Part shown: positions 10,908-24,233 of the stretch, one piece after another
Position numbering within the stretch: position 1 is the first letter of the stretch
How the letters are laid out: each line of letters begins with the position of its first letter
From: Agaricus subrufescens
Lineage: Eukaryota > Basidiomycota > Agaricomycetes > Agaricales > Agaricaceae
Length of the DNA: 64,000 bases
Direction: 5' to 3'
Assembly (NCBI GenBank): GCA_029945375.1
Contig: CM057061.1
Location: forward strand, 992,001-1,056,000
Made by a program: the position numbers and the translations under genes
Notes under the pieces: model-generated
Seen by the model: only the letters and a program-made list of their open reading frames with translations
The model's database searches: none
Told to the model about the DNA's origin: nothing

Positions 10908-11793
10908 TCAGAAAAAGATGAGTGCAAACGCCGGGAGGATGAGAGTCATCATGATTGACGCAGTCGTCGTTCGAACGGAGCCGTCCGTCTGGGTGTCCGG
11001 CTTCGATGGCGCGCCAGTTGGGGATGATTGGCCAGTAGTAGTGCTGACAGAGGGAAGTTTCGTAGTCGCAAGAGTAGTGGAAGGGTCTACAGTATTAACC
11101 GGAGTCACGACAGGCGCCGCCGCCGGTGGAGAAGACTGGGCACTAGGGAGGGCAGGACTCGCAACAGACAGGGAAGAGTTGGAACTAGCAGCACCTGTAG
11201 GTAGAGGTACAGACTGGGAACCATTCGCGAGTTGACCGACACCCCAAGGAACCTTTTCACCAGAATTTGGTTGAACTGGGTTGGCGGGAGGAGTCGTTTC
11301 GCCGTTGGGTCCAGCAATCGTAAAACGTGTGGTCCAAGCCTTGGTACCGTCCGGAGAGATGAACTGATAGAAGTAGATGGCAGAGTTGACTGTGACCTAA
11401 GGCATGTGATGGATTTTGTGAGATCACAGGTTTAGTCAGTTCTGAGTAAACGTAACGCACGTCTGGGCAAGTATATGCAAAATGTCCATCAACAGTGCCA
11501 TCAAAAGTGGTGCCAACAGCTGACGAAAGTTGAGTTAAAACAAAACAAAGTCTTTTCGACACAAAAGGTTGCTTACGCATGAGCTGTATCATGTTGAAAT
11601 TGTCACCAGTCATGAGCGCGATGTTCATCGACTTCCAGGCGTCTGAGCCGTCGGGGTCGGCGTTCCAAGAAAGAGTGCATTGTTGACCTTCGTTAAAGAT
11701 TGCTCCAGGCGAGGGTTCACTTGGGACAACGTCCGCACGAGCTAGGAAGGAGGATGCCAAGGCAACCAAGAGAGGAACAGATGATAAAACCAT
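10908..11793 (-). CDS. GPI-anchored Ser/Thr-rich cell-surface protein, Kre9/Knh1-type N-terminal domain
   Basis: Three exons on the minus strand: 11793-11577, 11519-11461 and 11396-10908, giving 254 aa. The signal peptide (MVLSSVPLLVALASSFLARA) is followed by a compact domain with PSPGAIFNEGQQCTLSWNAD, an AYTCPDV Cys motif and NSAIYFYQFISPDGT, the pattern of the Kre9/Knh1-like Ser-Thr-rich GPI-anchored family in fungi. After residue ~125 the chain is Ser/Thr/Pro-rich, suited to O-mannosylation. It ends in a hydrophobic tail (IMMTLILPAFALIFF) after small residues, a GPI-attachment signal. It probably sits in the cell wall or plasma membrane; its function is unknown beyond wall association. Confidence 0.8.
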
Positions 11794-13287
11794 CGCTACT
11801 GAAGATTAGTCAGGGGGAAAAACGTAGATAAAGAGCCGCCTACCTTGGACAAAAAAAAGAACGACTAAGTGGGGTTCAAAGAATGTAGAGATAGTGCACC
11901 GTGGAGGAGGATGGCAAATTTATGTGGCTGACGCTCTGGTTTTGATCACGACAAAGCGTCCCTTGCAACGTGAGAAATCCTCCCATTGAGTGTCAAACTA
12001 GATCAATTTCTACTACCGACGCTAATCCTCTCCCTTGAGCCAGAGAGCTTCGCCTGCAAGCGCTTTTAAATTGATATCCAGTATGCGCCCTTCGCCCACA
12101 CGGCTTGATCCCCCCGACTCCACTCTCTACCCTGCGCGGACTTTCTTTAGGATTTCTAAAAATAGGCAAGTCGCCATACGCCCTGTTGACGGCGGCTTCC
12201 GACACTACCGGCCACACATATGCCGCTCAATGGCAATTGGCCACGAAACTTAGCGCAAAAAAAAAAAAAAAAGCTCTAGGCACGGTTTTATTCGTTCAAA
12301 CATCTCTCACAGTTTGCCTATCAGATGTATTACATTATGATGAAGTTTGAAACATACAAACTAGTCGGCGGCAAAGTATCGTAAGATGTTCTGTTGGGTC
12401 CTGATTCTGATGTAACAGCAGTGTAGCAGTTACTAGGCCGATCAGGGGAGCGCGAGTACATACAAACTGTGTCCAAACATACAGCAACCGAGGTTCGTTG
12501 CAAAAGTATGTAATGTATCCGTGACGCTCTTTTGCTCAAACCTAACGGTAGCATTATCTCCCGCATAACGTCTGAAGGCGACGATACCTGAAAAGTATAG
12601 TTCCATACGCTCTATGGTTCTCAATTGTGTGGACCCGTATCTAAAACGGTGTAAGACTAAGTGGCTCAAGGTCATGATTATGACCTGACATAGTACCTCA
12701 ATAACACCCTCAATGACCCCTATTACAGGGCGGTAAGAGGGAGATAATTTCGTGACATGCTTAGAACTGAAGAAAAACATGGCCCAAACTACACATCAAT
12801 TGTGACTTTGGTCCTTCGATCGGCCAGGCGGAACCGTAATTGTGAGTGGCTTCTCACCCGGCACGCTTGATAGACGGTGCTTCTGCTCGAAAGAGAACTT
12901 CTGGTGTTCTGCATCAAATTCTTGCAGTGATCGTTATCTGGTAAATGGTAGGACACTCTTCGATGGGCCAGTGGATCATACTATGATTTAAATTTTGTGA
13001 AGGATCATTATCAGTCTGAGCCGCGTCTGTCTGAAAAGGTTATTCATTTACCGCTACATATACCTCATGGCTTTAAACTTCAAGTTCCGAGGCCCGAGTT
13101 AAAGCTACTGGCAGCTATTGGCTGTTGAGCGATAAATATAATTGCTGTACAACCAATACGAATATCTCCACAACAACAATCTAATCATAGAATGATCAAT
13201 TAAATCAATGTCGGCAAGATCCGATGCCGCGGCAGCCTCAAACAGCCTCCTCCTATCTCTTACATTGAGCCTAAGTATACGTTGCAA
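11794..13287. other. 1.5-kb intergenic stretch
   Basis: This is the upstream region of two divergent genes. It has a 17-nt A run near 12256. Open frames are short, overlap each other on opposite strands and show no family resemblance. Confidence 0.5.
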
Positions 13288-14758
13288 ATGAGTAATATGG
13301 ATGAGCAAGGTAAGCTATTCAACTTTAGTTAGATGAGGAGCTAAGAGAACCTAGTTGGACTCGACCCAAGACTTGACTTCTTCGCCGGAACAGTTGCGGT
13401 TCGAAGCCCATTTATTATCATCCGCAATGGCTGAACTAATGTGACTGATAGGGAATGGCAGGTTTAGTGGTCGGATTCCCCTTTGACACAGGTATGCATT
13501 ATGCCTTGGAACTTGGAGTGCAGTGCTTCATACCGCATACAGTCAAGGTCCGTTTCCAAAATCCTGAAATAGCGAAGAAATATTCTTCTACCTTCCACGC
13601 TGTCACAACTATAATCAAAGAAGAAAGATTCATCGGTTTATTTAAAGGAATCAACTCGCCACTGGTATTTTCCCCCTGTCAAATGGCCACCGGGGTGCCC
13701 CTAATGAAGTGTTTTATCCAAGGCTTCAGTCGCGCTCATGAACGGGCTTGTGTTTGCATCGTATCGATTCTTCATGAAATTACAACTCGAGAGTCCTGAA
13801 GCCGTACCCACTCTCACTCAAATTACACTAGCAGGAATAGGAAGTGGTATTGTGTCTTCGTATGCTTTCGAAATAACTTTGACCGCCGCCAATCATCTTA
13901 CTGGCCTCATCTAGCATTGTCACTACGCCTGTAGAATTAATTAAGATACGCCAGCAATCAATGTTGACGCCAACCACAGTGCGGTCTGTGGCTTTACAAT
14001 TATACAGGGCACATGGGATTCCAGGACTCTATCGGGGTCTCACGGCCACAGCCTTGCGTGACTGTGGATACGGCGCCTATTTCTTCGCTGTAAGTTAGTC
14101 CCTAGGTCGCCTTGTCGGCCTTTTGTCGTATGTCTTAACGACGAGATTCTAGTATGAGGCAACCTGTCGACTGTTTACTAAGCCCTCTTTGCCCCTGAAC
14201 CCAGGAGATATCTCACCAACTTTGAGTAAGAGCGAGAGCCATGGTGAGGAGCCTTCCTGGTCGGTACTTTTATTGGCGGGTGGAGTGGCGGGCATAGGTT
14301 TGTTCTCTATATAGACGTTGGGGCGCACAACTGAAGATCCGTCCTGTACACCTAGTCGGTTGGCTAGCCACTTTCCCATTTGATGTCATCAAGACTCGGA
14401 TCCAAGGAGGCTTAGTTGAACCGTATCCAATCGGTTCCACAACGCCGCTTCTCAGCGGTGACTCACATTCTCAGCACCACCTGATTAAGGAGAACCCGTT
14501 TAGAACCACATTATCCACTGCCTTCCATTCTTACAAGACAGAGGGACTGGGGGTTTTCTTCCGTGGTTTGGTGCCCACGCTGATTCGGTGCGTCAAAGCT
14601 AGATTTCAACAAGGTGGTAGCCTGGTGTACCCTTGCGTTGTTCATATTCATTCCTTGACCAGCTCTGATTGGTCATTGTTACATGTTTTGACAGGGCTAT
14701 TCCAGTTAATATTGTCATATTTACCACATTCGAAGCCATCGTTCACGCCTTTTCCTAG
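13288..14758 (+). CDS. mitochondrial carrier (SLC25) family protein
   Basis: Nine exons: 13288-13309, 13346-13398, 13452-13491, 13543-13664, 13723-13859, 13915-14089, 14153-14297, 14356-14587 and 14695-14758, giving 329 aa. The three repeats carry the family signature: PFDTVKVRF, PVELIKIRQQ and PFDVIKTRIQ. Each is followed by a G-rich or LYRG/FFRG-type matrix-helix motif (GLFKGI, GLYRGL, VFFRGL). The opening GLDFFAGTVAGMAGLVVGFP is helix 1. It should exchange a metabolite across the inner mitochondrial membrane. The P[IV]EL-K-R second signature recalls the carnitine/ornithine/basic-amino-acid clade (YMC1, SLC25A29-like), but the substrate cannot be assigned. The start may instead be the in-frame ATG at 13297. 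Long open frames in other phases here are artefacts of retained introns. Confidence 0.85.
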
Positions 14759-16950
14759 TGTGAGCTATCATCTATTCCATATGCTCTTTGCATACTACCT
14801 GCAACAACGGCTGCCTTCAAGTTCATTGCGCCACTTCGGTTCCTTCGGTACGATAGCAAATAGAGATATTTATACGCCCTTGACATGATTGTCGTGCCTT
14901 AAATATCCGACACTCCAAAGATGGTCCACAAGGGCCTGGGCCCAACGCGCCATGCTGCCATGATGGTTTTTAGCTATCAACATGTCAGCTCAAGCGAACC
15001 GTTCGTACATAAAACCAAACACCTGGCGCGTTCGTTGTGCCCATAGGTGAACTGGTGCATCGCTTTGTCATTTTACTTGTATGAGCCGGAACGTTTAAGA
15101 GACTACGCGTCGGTCTTACTTGGGCCGAGACCCTCTCATCTCTCCGTGTCACTGTCGGCCAGTTCTGGCGAGGCTTTCGCACCTTCGAATTTCGGTGCGA
15201 ATACTGTTGAACTAGGGATCCTGTTACCTTTCGACTCCACTTGGCGCCATGTGAGCTTCTCTGTCTTTCTTGCCCCAAAGGAAGCGAAGTCGCTCCCTTA
15301 ATCAAAGCTAGATGAATAGGTTTCCTATATGAGCTTCGTTGTCAGTGTAACTAACGTATCGCCTCCGCTCAATCCTCATAACGCTGCTGTCGAGCGCGAA
15401 GTTTCTATCTGGGCAAACTGGGATCGTCCTCGGATCGGTGGCATGCTGACTGTAACAACGCGGTCAGAGCCCCAAACCCTTTGTCGACTGCGTACTTGGG
15501 ACATGCACAGTACATGGGCGTTTCGCTGCGTTGGAAATTTAATGAACAACGTCCTTGAGGTTCGCTGGCAAACCTCGTGAAAGTCGACCAGCAGTATTAG
15601 AAATTCGCGCAGCCTGATACCCAAAATCTGGCGGTCTTCCTGACGTCTGCCCCGCCCCCCAGTCTTGAAGCGTTTCCGCGATTTACCGAAAATAAGCTTC
15701 GAGGGGTTATGTTCTATCTGCCGTTACCCTCAATGGGGTGGAGCAACTCTCCGCCTGCCTTCACCTTATCGCAGACTCGATGGTCTTGTCCCGAATGCAG
15801 GGCTCGATTTATCTGAACTGGCCTGGGGTCCCGAGTAGTGACTCTATCGGGTTTCCACAAGGTAAGTGTGTTTGACGTACACACCGAATTTAATTCTAAA
15901 GAACGAATTCCATCAGGTGGCGTTCGGCCATATCTTCCTCATGCCGATGTTTGAAATTCAGGACTTTCCATTGTTACCCGAAATCTCTCGGCGCTCTTGG
16001 CGAAAACCTGATAGCTGTTTTCCTTCAAAAATGTCCATCTGTTTTTTTTTTCCATCGGAATCAGTTCGTAACCGTCGGACTCGAGGTACCAATGAGGTGC
16101 AGTATCTTTTGATTTGATCTCAGGGTACATATCAATTCAAAACATTCAAATAACGGGATGATCAGAGCCGATGACCAATCATGGGACATAAACGATGTTA
16201 GGGACAAGATCCAATTAACTTTCGAGCTTGTGATTGGCTACAACGGAAGTTTAGCTCGACCGTAGCCATCTGATCAAATACTGGCATACAATCGAATACT
16301 TCTAGCGGTTCGTTTGCTTTGCGTTTTTTTATCTTGGCCTCAAGCGACGCACAGCAGAGTCGACCTGAGGCGTTTTGTTCATGAGCACGTGTCAAACTTT
16401 CATTCCGCTCTTGGAATGAAAGCTGATACAAAGAGTGCTGCGTCTGCCAGATATGAAATTCGCGCTCGGTTCGGCGGGGTCTAGACCTGACTAGGCTGGT
16501 CTTTTGGAAGGGAACAAGAACTGTGTTGTTAAAAAATAACCATATGAGGTTAAGTTCAAGCCGTAAATGTATTCAAATAAAACGAGGCAGTGGTGCGTCG
16601 ACTGTCATATAAGACTGAGGTTCCGTATTCCAACATCCACACCATACACTACAATTACACTCTAGATGCTCTACAAACACATATCCCTATTTGCGATGCA
16701 ATAATACCCAAGACGATGAGAAAGAGAGAGGATACCATATTGGAAAAAGGTTCGTTATGATTTTCGTGAGACCGTTCACAAGACAATAGATAGAAGACAC
16801 GTCTCGGTATTCGGGTGACCCCTGCATGAAACCCCAGTGGGTGGAGGAGGTAGGAGGAGTCGTGATCGGAAGTCGTAATCAAACGACCGGGTGAGAGGCC
16901 GCCTACTCTTACTCGTGAAGGTCGAGTCGGGTATAAAGTAAAGTAGAGGA
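14759..16950. other. 2.2-kb intergenic stretch
   Basis: Lies between the convergent mitochondrial carrier and Ett1/Nro1-like genes. Open frames up to ~105 codons occur on both strands, but none has a recognisable domain, a start context or exon-like continuation. No repeat or RNA gene was recognised. Confidence 0.45.
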
Positions 16951-19303
16951 TCAATTGGCGTCTTCCATGTCTTCATCCTCATTTATCCCTTCACCTTTTA
17001 TGAGTTCAGCCAAACGAAGATACTTGTCCTCCTCCTCCTTATTCTTCGTCAGATACGCCACGTTCGCGAGAGATATATAACCCTCCTCAAGAAGACGAAT
17101 GCGCTCCGCTTTCTCAAGTTCGGCCTCTTGTTCGCGTCGTAGGCGAGCCGCGATGATGGAAATGCGCCTGCTCTCAACTCGGGCGCTGCGCAAAGCTTCC
17201 AAATCTGATTCGGCAGGTTGTTTTCCCCGAGCCCGGGCACTCATTTGGCTTTCCCGCATTCTCTTATCGTCGTCACTATCTTCTGCGTTCTCAGCCTCAG
17301 GAATAAGCATCAAGTCATCGCCGCCAAGTATATCATATTCATATGTTGTGTCGACGTCGTCTTCCTCTTCGGCCGGCGAAGGCTCATCTTTAATGCGCGA
17401 GATAGCGCTCTGAACGAGATCAATACCTCGGTGTAAAGCGTCTCGTGCTTCTGCGGCTTTTTGCTGGCGGACTGGAGAAATCTGGGCGGTCTCGTCATCA
17501 TTGTCGTCTTCCATTGTTCCTTCTAAGTCTTCGGCAATGCTGCTACCGAGGAGGACCCACGCTCGCCCATGCACAGTCTCGATCTCACCATCACTGAGGC
17601 TCTCAGGGACATTGGGGGCATCAGGCCTAGACACGGACAGGGGGATAAGCGATACACGTTCATGAGCTTGTGAATCGTGGCGAGGCTTAACAAGCCTTAT
17701 TTGAGAGAATATGGATTCAGCGTAAGAAAACCACTCCTTCCGTTCGTCATAGTCATTGAGTTGTTCAGCAGCCAACAAAATGGGGTAGCCGGTGTCATAT
17801 AATACCCTAGTACGAGTGAATAGCGTGGCAGCAGGGTGTTTAGAGTCGGGGGGTAGGAATGGTGAGGCACCGTGGCGAGGCATGTGAAACATGCCCCTCG
17901 TAATATGGTCCCTGGCTAATTGCAAGATGTCGTGAGGCGTCGTATCAACCAATGCCATCCGGCGAGAAATGGGTGGCCGACGATTGACAATAACACCAAG
18001 AGGACTCTCGATAGGCCATTCTGGTTCCTCGTCCCAGATAGTGCCAGTTTTCAGATAGTCAGTGTTGACGGGGAACGGGGATGGAAAATGCTGAGGCTTA
18101 GGGGGTGGTGGAGGGTTAACCTTATTACGTTCCAGCATGGCATCCGCGAGGGCCACGAGGGTTCTGCCCCACATGATGGCCATGAGCCAGTCTTCACGAG
18201 GTGATCCCACACGTTCCCAGAACACGCTGCCGCCATAGGTCGAAGTGCTGGTATTTCCCGAGAAGCGGCTTGGGCTGTTTTCACCAGTCTCAAAAATATC
18301 GAGGGCAGCGATCCAGAATGGAATACCACTGGGAGGTTCTCCAGGTTCGGCATGCTCGGGATGCGAACTTATACAATTCCCGAAGAACAACAGTGTTGTT
18401 CCAAACAACGTATAGAAAGCAGTTGGCAGGTCGGTTGGCACACTGGAGGATTCACGCCTAGGCGAATTTAGACGAGTGGGAAAGAAAAAACACAAGTTGA
18501 GCAACTTACATTTTCTGGATAAAGCTCTCCGTTCCCGGAGGCAATCGAGGCTGCTGCTGATTCTTGACATCGTTAGGACGGGGCTGAGCTGCAAAAAGGA
18601 TGGAGGGGTCGTCAAACGACAGAAGAAATCGATGGCATTCGTTGAGAACACCCCTAAGGGCCTTGATCGTCTCATACCCTCTACTTTCTGCAGTGCAAGC
18701 CTATCAGTGTCGTCGAGCGGGAGCTGACCCATCCTCCGCCTTACCGAGGTATTGAGAACAGACGTTGCTGAAGAGATGCTTGAGATCGAGCCAATCCTGA
18801 TAGCCAAAGTTGGAGGTCGAAGGACGATCAGTAGGGCCAGCGGAGGACGAGGATGTCATGGATGCCGAATAAGACACCTGGTTCTCGAGGTCGGGGTTGG
18901 GAAAGGGAAAGATTGACTGTGGAATTGCGGAAAGGTTGCCTGGAGGGTGGTGCTGCTGGTGCTGTTTGGTCACGAGTGGACTTGCACGCACTGTACTGTC
19001 GAGGTCTGTATGTATCTGAGTCTGCTTGGTCGCAGGAACTGTTCATCAGAGATAAATACACGAACAGGAATCGAGGTCGGCGTCAACGGCTGCGAATCGC
19101 CGCTGTTCCCCCAGCGCCCCTAGAGGCATATGGGAGGGCGTGGTGCGGCGGGCTTTTAATAGGCCAAGAGGTCGGGCCCGCTTGGCGCGGGGCGGGAGAG
19201 CGGTATTCTGCTGCTGGGACTGCTGGGACGAGGACGGGAGCATGTCTGTGGTGTTGAAGGGGAAAGAGCTGGATGGGAACGAGACTGAGACGGGAAATGG
19301 CAT
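16951..19303 (-). CDS. Ett1/Nro1-like protein (enhancer of translation termination)
   Basis: Four exons on minus: 19303-19062, 18995-18745, 18687-18510 and 18457-16951, giving 725 aa with phases that agree. The N-terminus is Ser/Pro-rich, then KRARPLGLLK, matching the KRPLGL opening of the Ett1/Nro1 family. Next come FGYQDWLDLKHLF, a central helical region (IPFWIAALDIFETGE, MWGRTLVALADAMLE), several acidic linkers, and a C-terminal helical repeat with EEGYISLANVAYLTKNKEEE. Yeast Ett1 promotes translation termination; fission-yeast Nro1 is a nuclear adaptor for the prolyl hydroxylase Ofd1. The family is TPR-like. This copy is longer than the yeast protein because of acidic insertions. The first intron is the least certain; Met21 (19243) is an alternative start. 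Confidence 0.7.
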
Positions 19304-19597
19304 CTTGGCCTTCTACCTCTGCGAGGAAAAATAGACGATAACAATACGACAAAAAACTCCTGGGGTGCGCTGGACCAGATTTCTCCCCTTTCGATATATA
19401 TTCGTGCCGGCGCACCATGGGCCCAGATCAGTGCAGGTCTAGAAACTCTTCAAATTTCGTATGACGTCCGTGCATCCGACCTCTTTGCCGCCGGGCCAAT
19501 GACCAATCCAGCTCAGCTTCCAGTCTCTGCAGGCCTAGACCAGATCCCAGATTGACTAATATAAATATATGGTGTCCCTAGTAACAGCATCATCACG

Positions 19598-22500
19598 CTA
19601 CAGGCGACGCCGACCCCCCTTTCCCCATTTCTCTATTAGAAACTCGGTCATATACTCGAACAGCTCTCGGTAAGCACCTCGCCGGTTAATTCCATGATCG
19701 CTGAATACAAATGTTAGACATCGGTCACTCATAGGCCCCTTGGCAGCCAATCACGAGCCCCATCCAGGGCCTAGATCGCCTGGGCTCGCACTACTCACCT
19801 GTCAGGAAACATCCTAAATCTGAACCGCCTCACTTGCGCTTTGGTGAACATGTCCAGCAGGTGTGCACTGTTCGCAAAATGCACGTTGTCATCACCGCTT
19901 CCGTGTGCGAGCAGGAAGTCGATGTTGTGGAATCCAGTCACATTCGATATCGACGCATTCACATATCCGCTAGGATTGAGGTCTGGTATGTTCATGTAGC
20001 GTTCCGTATAGATCGAATCTGCGAAGAATGTCAACATCAGGATGGCTGGCAGATTGGGGAAGCTTGCCGTATAGCCTCCAGCTTGTCACGGGCTGGAAAT
20101 AAAACATCAGTACTTCCGCAACTGTAAGCTAAAACCAATGAAATCAAATTGAGATATCGGCCAATGAGAGCCGCAGGGTGCATCCCTGAAGGCAGAAAAT
20201 GACAGCGGGAGAGGAGTTACTGGTTTTCGCCTTGAATAAAACCCATCTAATTGGAAGCCACAAAGAAAGGGCATATAGAACGGTCTAGACCAGAGCTGTG
20301 GACCAACACGAGCCAACCTGAACCCGTGATGGAGTGATGCCCATCGCGGAAAGATTTCCGACGCGTATCATAAAGAGTATGATCATGAACAACCAATGGT
20401 AACCAACCAACCAACGAATGAGATGTGACATATCCGAGGAAATCGAAAAATAGCCGCAACTCGTTTCCACAAAGGCGGAATGTCATAACCAATGGGCATC
20501 TGGGCTATTTCAAGCGGATTCCGGCATCCTTAAATCAAAAAGAGATTGGTCCAGGTGCCCAATCAAAGACTCTTGGCAAGAAAGGAAAGAAGAAGGAAAA
20601 AAAAAAAGGGAAAGGCGATTCCAGAACATGCTTGTACTCACCGCTACTGCTATGGCCAACGAATGTATCCCAGCGTTGGCCTCGGCCACTTTAGAACTCA
20701 TAAAACCGCCATATGACTTTATTGTCGTGGTTAATTCCCAGCAAGCACGAGGAAGAAGACCTTACCCAACCCCATATGCCAATACGTGTCGGATCGACGT
20801 ACTTCTTTGCAGCCCAGGCCCTAGTGAAGAGATAGAGTTAGTGTCATGCGTCAAACAGGGTCAATGTACAATGGCAAGTCTCGTCATGTCAGCCGTACAA
20901 AGACAAGTAATGACTGCTCGGTGGAAATATATGTCTTCCCCGCAGGGGATCTGGATGTTGACATCAGGTGTTTCGTCCGCCGGCCTGGCCTTTCAGCCAG
21001 CGAGGGCCTGGAACGAGAGTTACGAGATAACGGCACATTGACTCGTACAGGAACGAAGAAAGTAACGCTGAGAACAATGCCACTAACCTTGCGGTGGCTA
21101 TTTGATCTATTGTCTCCCAATATCCGAGGTCCCCCTTCACCGGGTTCCTCAGCTTGCGTCCTCTGAAGCCAGTCCCACGACCATCCACAATGACAACGAT
21201 ATAGTTGAGCCCACATGCGAGATAATCACTCCAATCGCGAAGGAACTTCAAGTTCACCATTTGAGATTCAGGTCCCCCATATCTGAAAGCGAAGAGAGTC
21301 AGTTACGTGATAATGATACATTAATCAATCTAAACGTCGAATGTTTGAAATGGGCGAAGAAAACTGCGCTACAAAAAGCACAGGCATCATCACATAAGTA
21401 GATAGGTGAATATCAAAACATCGGGGAAAGATTTCCTCTTGGCCTGGGCCGTGATATCGATATCCCAGCCTATAGGCGTCACCTAGAACGGCCTAGGCAA
21501 GCGGTGAATGTGCGGCACGAATAACGGGACAGAAGCACCACTGCTCGAAAACATGTGCGACGTGGTATCAAAATGAACAAGTTTGCGAACTGGTCCGGCT
21601 TGTCAGTCATGTTCCCAGTTGAATGGTCATATGAAACTAGTGCCTGCGCCCACTGACACGGCCGATTGGAGACATACACTCTGATCAGGAGGCCTAGATC
21701 ACCATCCAGGCCAGAAAACAACCCAACCGCATGGCGCGTCAACTGCTTCGGCGAAATCGAGAACTCACACTCGGAAAAGGACTGGGTACTTTGTTCGACC
21801 AGAGTCATCCATCCGAGGGGGTCGGATTTCCTTGACATTGAACTCTAATAGATCGTGTTAACATCCCGTTATCTGCTCTTTGACTATAAAAAAAAATTAT
21901 CATACCGTAACCATCATTAGTAAAGACTGAGTGAGTCACTGTGGCCACCTCGTATTCCATTGTAACATTTTGCAGTCGATCATTAGTGGTTAGTGTCAAT
22001 TCAAAATCTAGCCAAAGCCTTGAACCAAATGGGGAAGCAAGTAGACGTCAAAGATAGCTTACTAGTATCATTGGTTCGAAGAACTTTTTGCCATGGGACT
22101 TTAGGCCCATCATAGCTCACTACATAGAAGCCCGCGTTGGGTGAGAAATCCGCGTCATACCATGATGGTGTTGATATATCAGTCAGAGCAGTTGGCGCCA
22201 CCGTCTCGGTAGAACCAGTGTCCGGAATTGGAACGGAGTAGATATGACGTTCTATCGAGGAAGGATTGGCTGCTTCAAAATACCTGTAAGATGTATGAGC
22301 ACCATCAATCCCTCAAAAGAAGTTGGGGACTCACACAAGTCCCTTGTCCATATCGACACCTTTGATTCCGCTGGTAACTTCCCATTCGCCCGTCGTTAAA
22401 AAGCGGGGGGAACCGGAACTTGCAGGGCTAAACAGAGCAATGTGATTAAAGCCTTCTGGCGAGGGTACAATATCAAGATAGGCATTAGCTCCCGCGGTTT

Positions 22501-24233
22501 TCGACTGGGTCGAAAGAGGGTATATATTTCGATGCTGTTCGAGGGGGGGTCGTTGAGCCTCAGCTTCGACGACGTAAACCCGATAAACTTACGTTCTCTA
22601 TCCACCCATCGTCGCCTTCTTCACCAGTCTTCCCGAGAGTTCTTACTACGCGACCGGAAGGTCTTGAATTTGTATCCGTGGCGTCGAGGTTAAAGACGAT
22701 AACACTTCCGCTGTCCGCATTTCGGTTGACTTCTTTGACGAGTAGGGTTGCATCTCCAACCCATGCAACTTCCGAGATAATACTGTCGTTTGCAGGTTTG
22801 CGATCCTTCCAGTCCAGTGTCAAGGTCGCGTGCTCAAGCGGTAGGTCATCCATAGTAGAGGTAGCAGATTCTTCTAAGTAGAGGCCAAGATCAAAGACAT
22901 GAACAGAGGCGAGAGGGTTTGGGTATCCAGGCTTGGGGTATCTCGCAACGGTATCGGTGGTATATGGGATGACTGCATCCGAGTCTTCTGTGGGGTTGTA
23001 AATCGGGAATGAGAATTCAGGAACGAGAGTCTCGTCCAAGGCCAGAAAGGCTAATTTGTTAGAATCTGGTGACCACCAGAAAGCGAACTCATCCTCGAAA
23101 ACTTCCTCCTCGTATACCCAGTCAGGTACGCCGTGAAACAAGGATGTATTTCCTGACGCTGTCACACGTATAGGTTCAGTATCCGGTCTAGAAAGATCTG
23201 TAAGTTCTTTATTGTCCGTAATACTCAATACTTACGAGGCATCAGGTAGAATATAAACATCATTATTTATGACGTAAGCAATAGCGCTGCCTGTCGGTGA
23301 CCAGGCAGCGTAAGCCGTTTTCGAGGGTTGGGTAGGTGGAAGTAATGGGTATGTGCTCTTTGCTCGAATATCATGCACATAGTAATTCCCAAAGTTGGAA
23401 TGGCGCCATTGCTAGAACGTAAATGATTAGGATCATACCCTTGCTGCGGGAAATGAAGCTGGTTGATTCTACCTTTATCCTGTCAGCTTTGAGAAGAAGG
23501 TGTGTCATGTCGGCAGAAAGTTGCCACTGGTAGTATAGAAGTCGGTCCCCTTGCTCCTATGAGCCAATGAGTATCTTGAGTAATTTCAACTCTCGGAGAC
23601 TTACATCCGTTATTTCGCTGTTTACAACAAGCGTTCTGGTAGAGTTCGTCGTCAAGTCCACTAGTTGGATAGAATCGCCTTCCTGAGTAGCATATACACC
23701 GTCACCAGCTGTCAAGTCATAATTAAACGTCGATGATGCAGACAAGGTGAGGAATGAAATACCCTCTGGAACCCAGCGGAGGGATTTCTTCATTGGAAAG
23801 AAGGTGCCGTTGAATATATGGTCCATGGTAATCTTCTGGGATCCTTGCGAACGGTAAAAAGCATTTCCGGTATAAGAAAAAGCAGCAATTATGCCAATGA
23901 GAGCAGCGAAGGCGATCAAAGCTATCAAGAGGTAGAGTACACTCCTCAAGTTTACTCTTTTCTGGAAAATGATTCGTTCATGAGGAGGTACCTAGTATGA
24001 CTAGGCCATGCACATACTTCCTGAGTTGAGAATACAGTCGTCGACTCCCTGTCTCCGAGACGACCGCGCTCGGCAAGACCAGGGGAAGGAGGGCCGTCCT
24101 TCTGCAGCAAGGAATCCTGGTCGGACGAGTCGTCATATGTATTGTCGTAGTAATTTGAAGTGTGATTCTGTGTGCCCTTGGAAGGACTTTCGACGTCGTC
24201 CTGTGAGATGAGGTGGTACGTGTCAGACGCCAT
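19598..24233 (-). CDS. type IV dipeptidyl aminopeptidase (Ste13/Dap2-like, S9B)
   Basis: About 15 exons on minus, ~900 aa. A cytosolic N-terminus (MASDTYHLISQDDVESP) leads to one membrane anchor (VLYLLIALIAFAALIGIIAAF). A DPPIV N-terminal beta-propeller follows (WRHSNFGNYYVHDI, DWVYEEEVFEDEFAFWWSPD), then the alpha/beta-hydrolase domain. The catalytic triad is visible: Ser in WGWSYGGF (codon at an exon junction), Asp in GSGDDNVHF and His in DSDHGI. It removes X-Pro or X-Ala dipeptides in the Golgi or vacuole, as in pheromone maturation by Ste13. One intron is 486 nt (21283-21768), against ~50 nt elsewhere. A 25-nt exon at 20068-20092 (PVTSWRLY) ends at a GC donor, making a GC-AG intron. The intron after PDAS is best placed as 48 nt ending in CTTTCTAG; a nearer AG would create a stop. 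Confidence 0.88.

Noticed and set aside
13455..13799. Mitochondrial carrier looks truncated by stops after the first repeat
   Set aside because: Placing an intron from 13665 to 13722 (acceptor ATCCAAG) and others of normal size restores all three SLC25 repeats, so the gene is intact.
14985..15305. Overlapping ~100-codon frames on both strands in the 14.8-17 kb gap
   Set aside because: No homology, no splice continuation, no usable start context; typical of non-coding sequence with few stops.
23181..23228. Apparent in-frame TAA in the dipeptidyl aminopeptidase after PDAS
   Set aside because: The stop lies inside a 48-nt intron (GTAAGT...CTTTCTAG) that keeps phase and family sequence on both sides.
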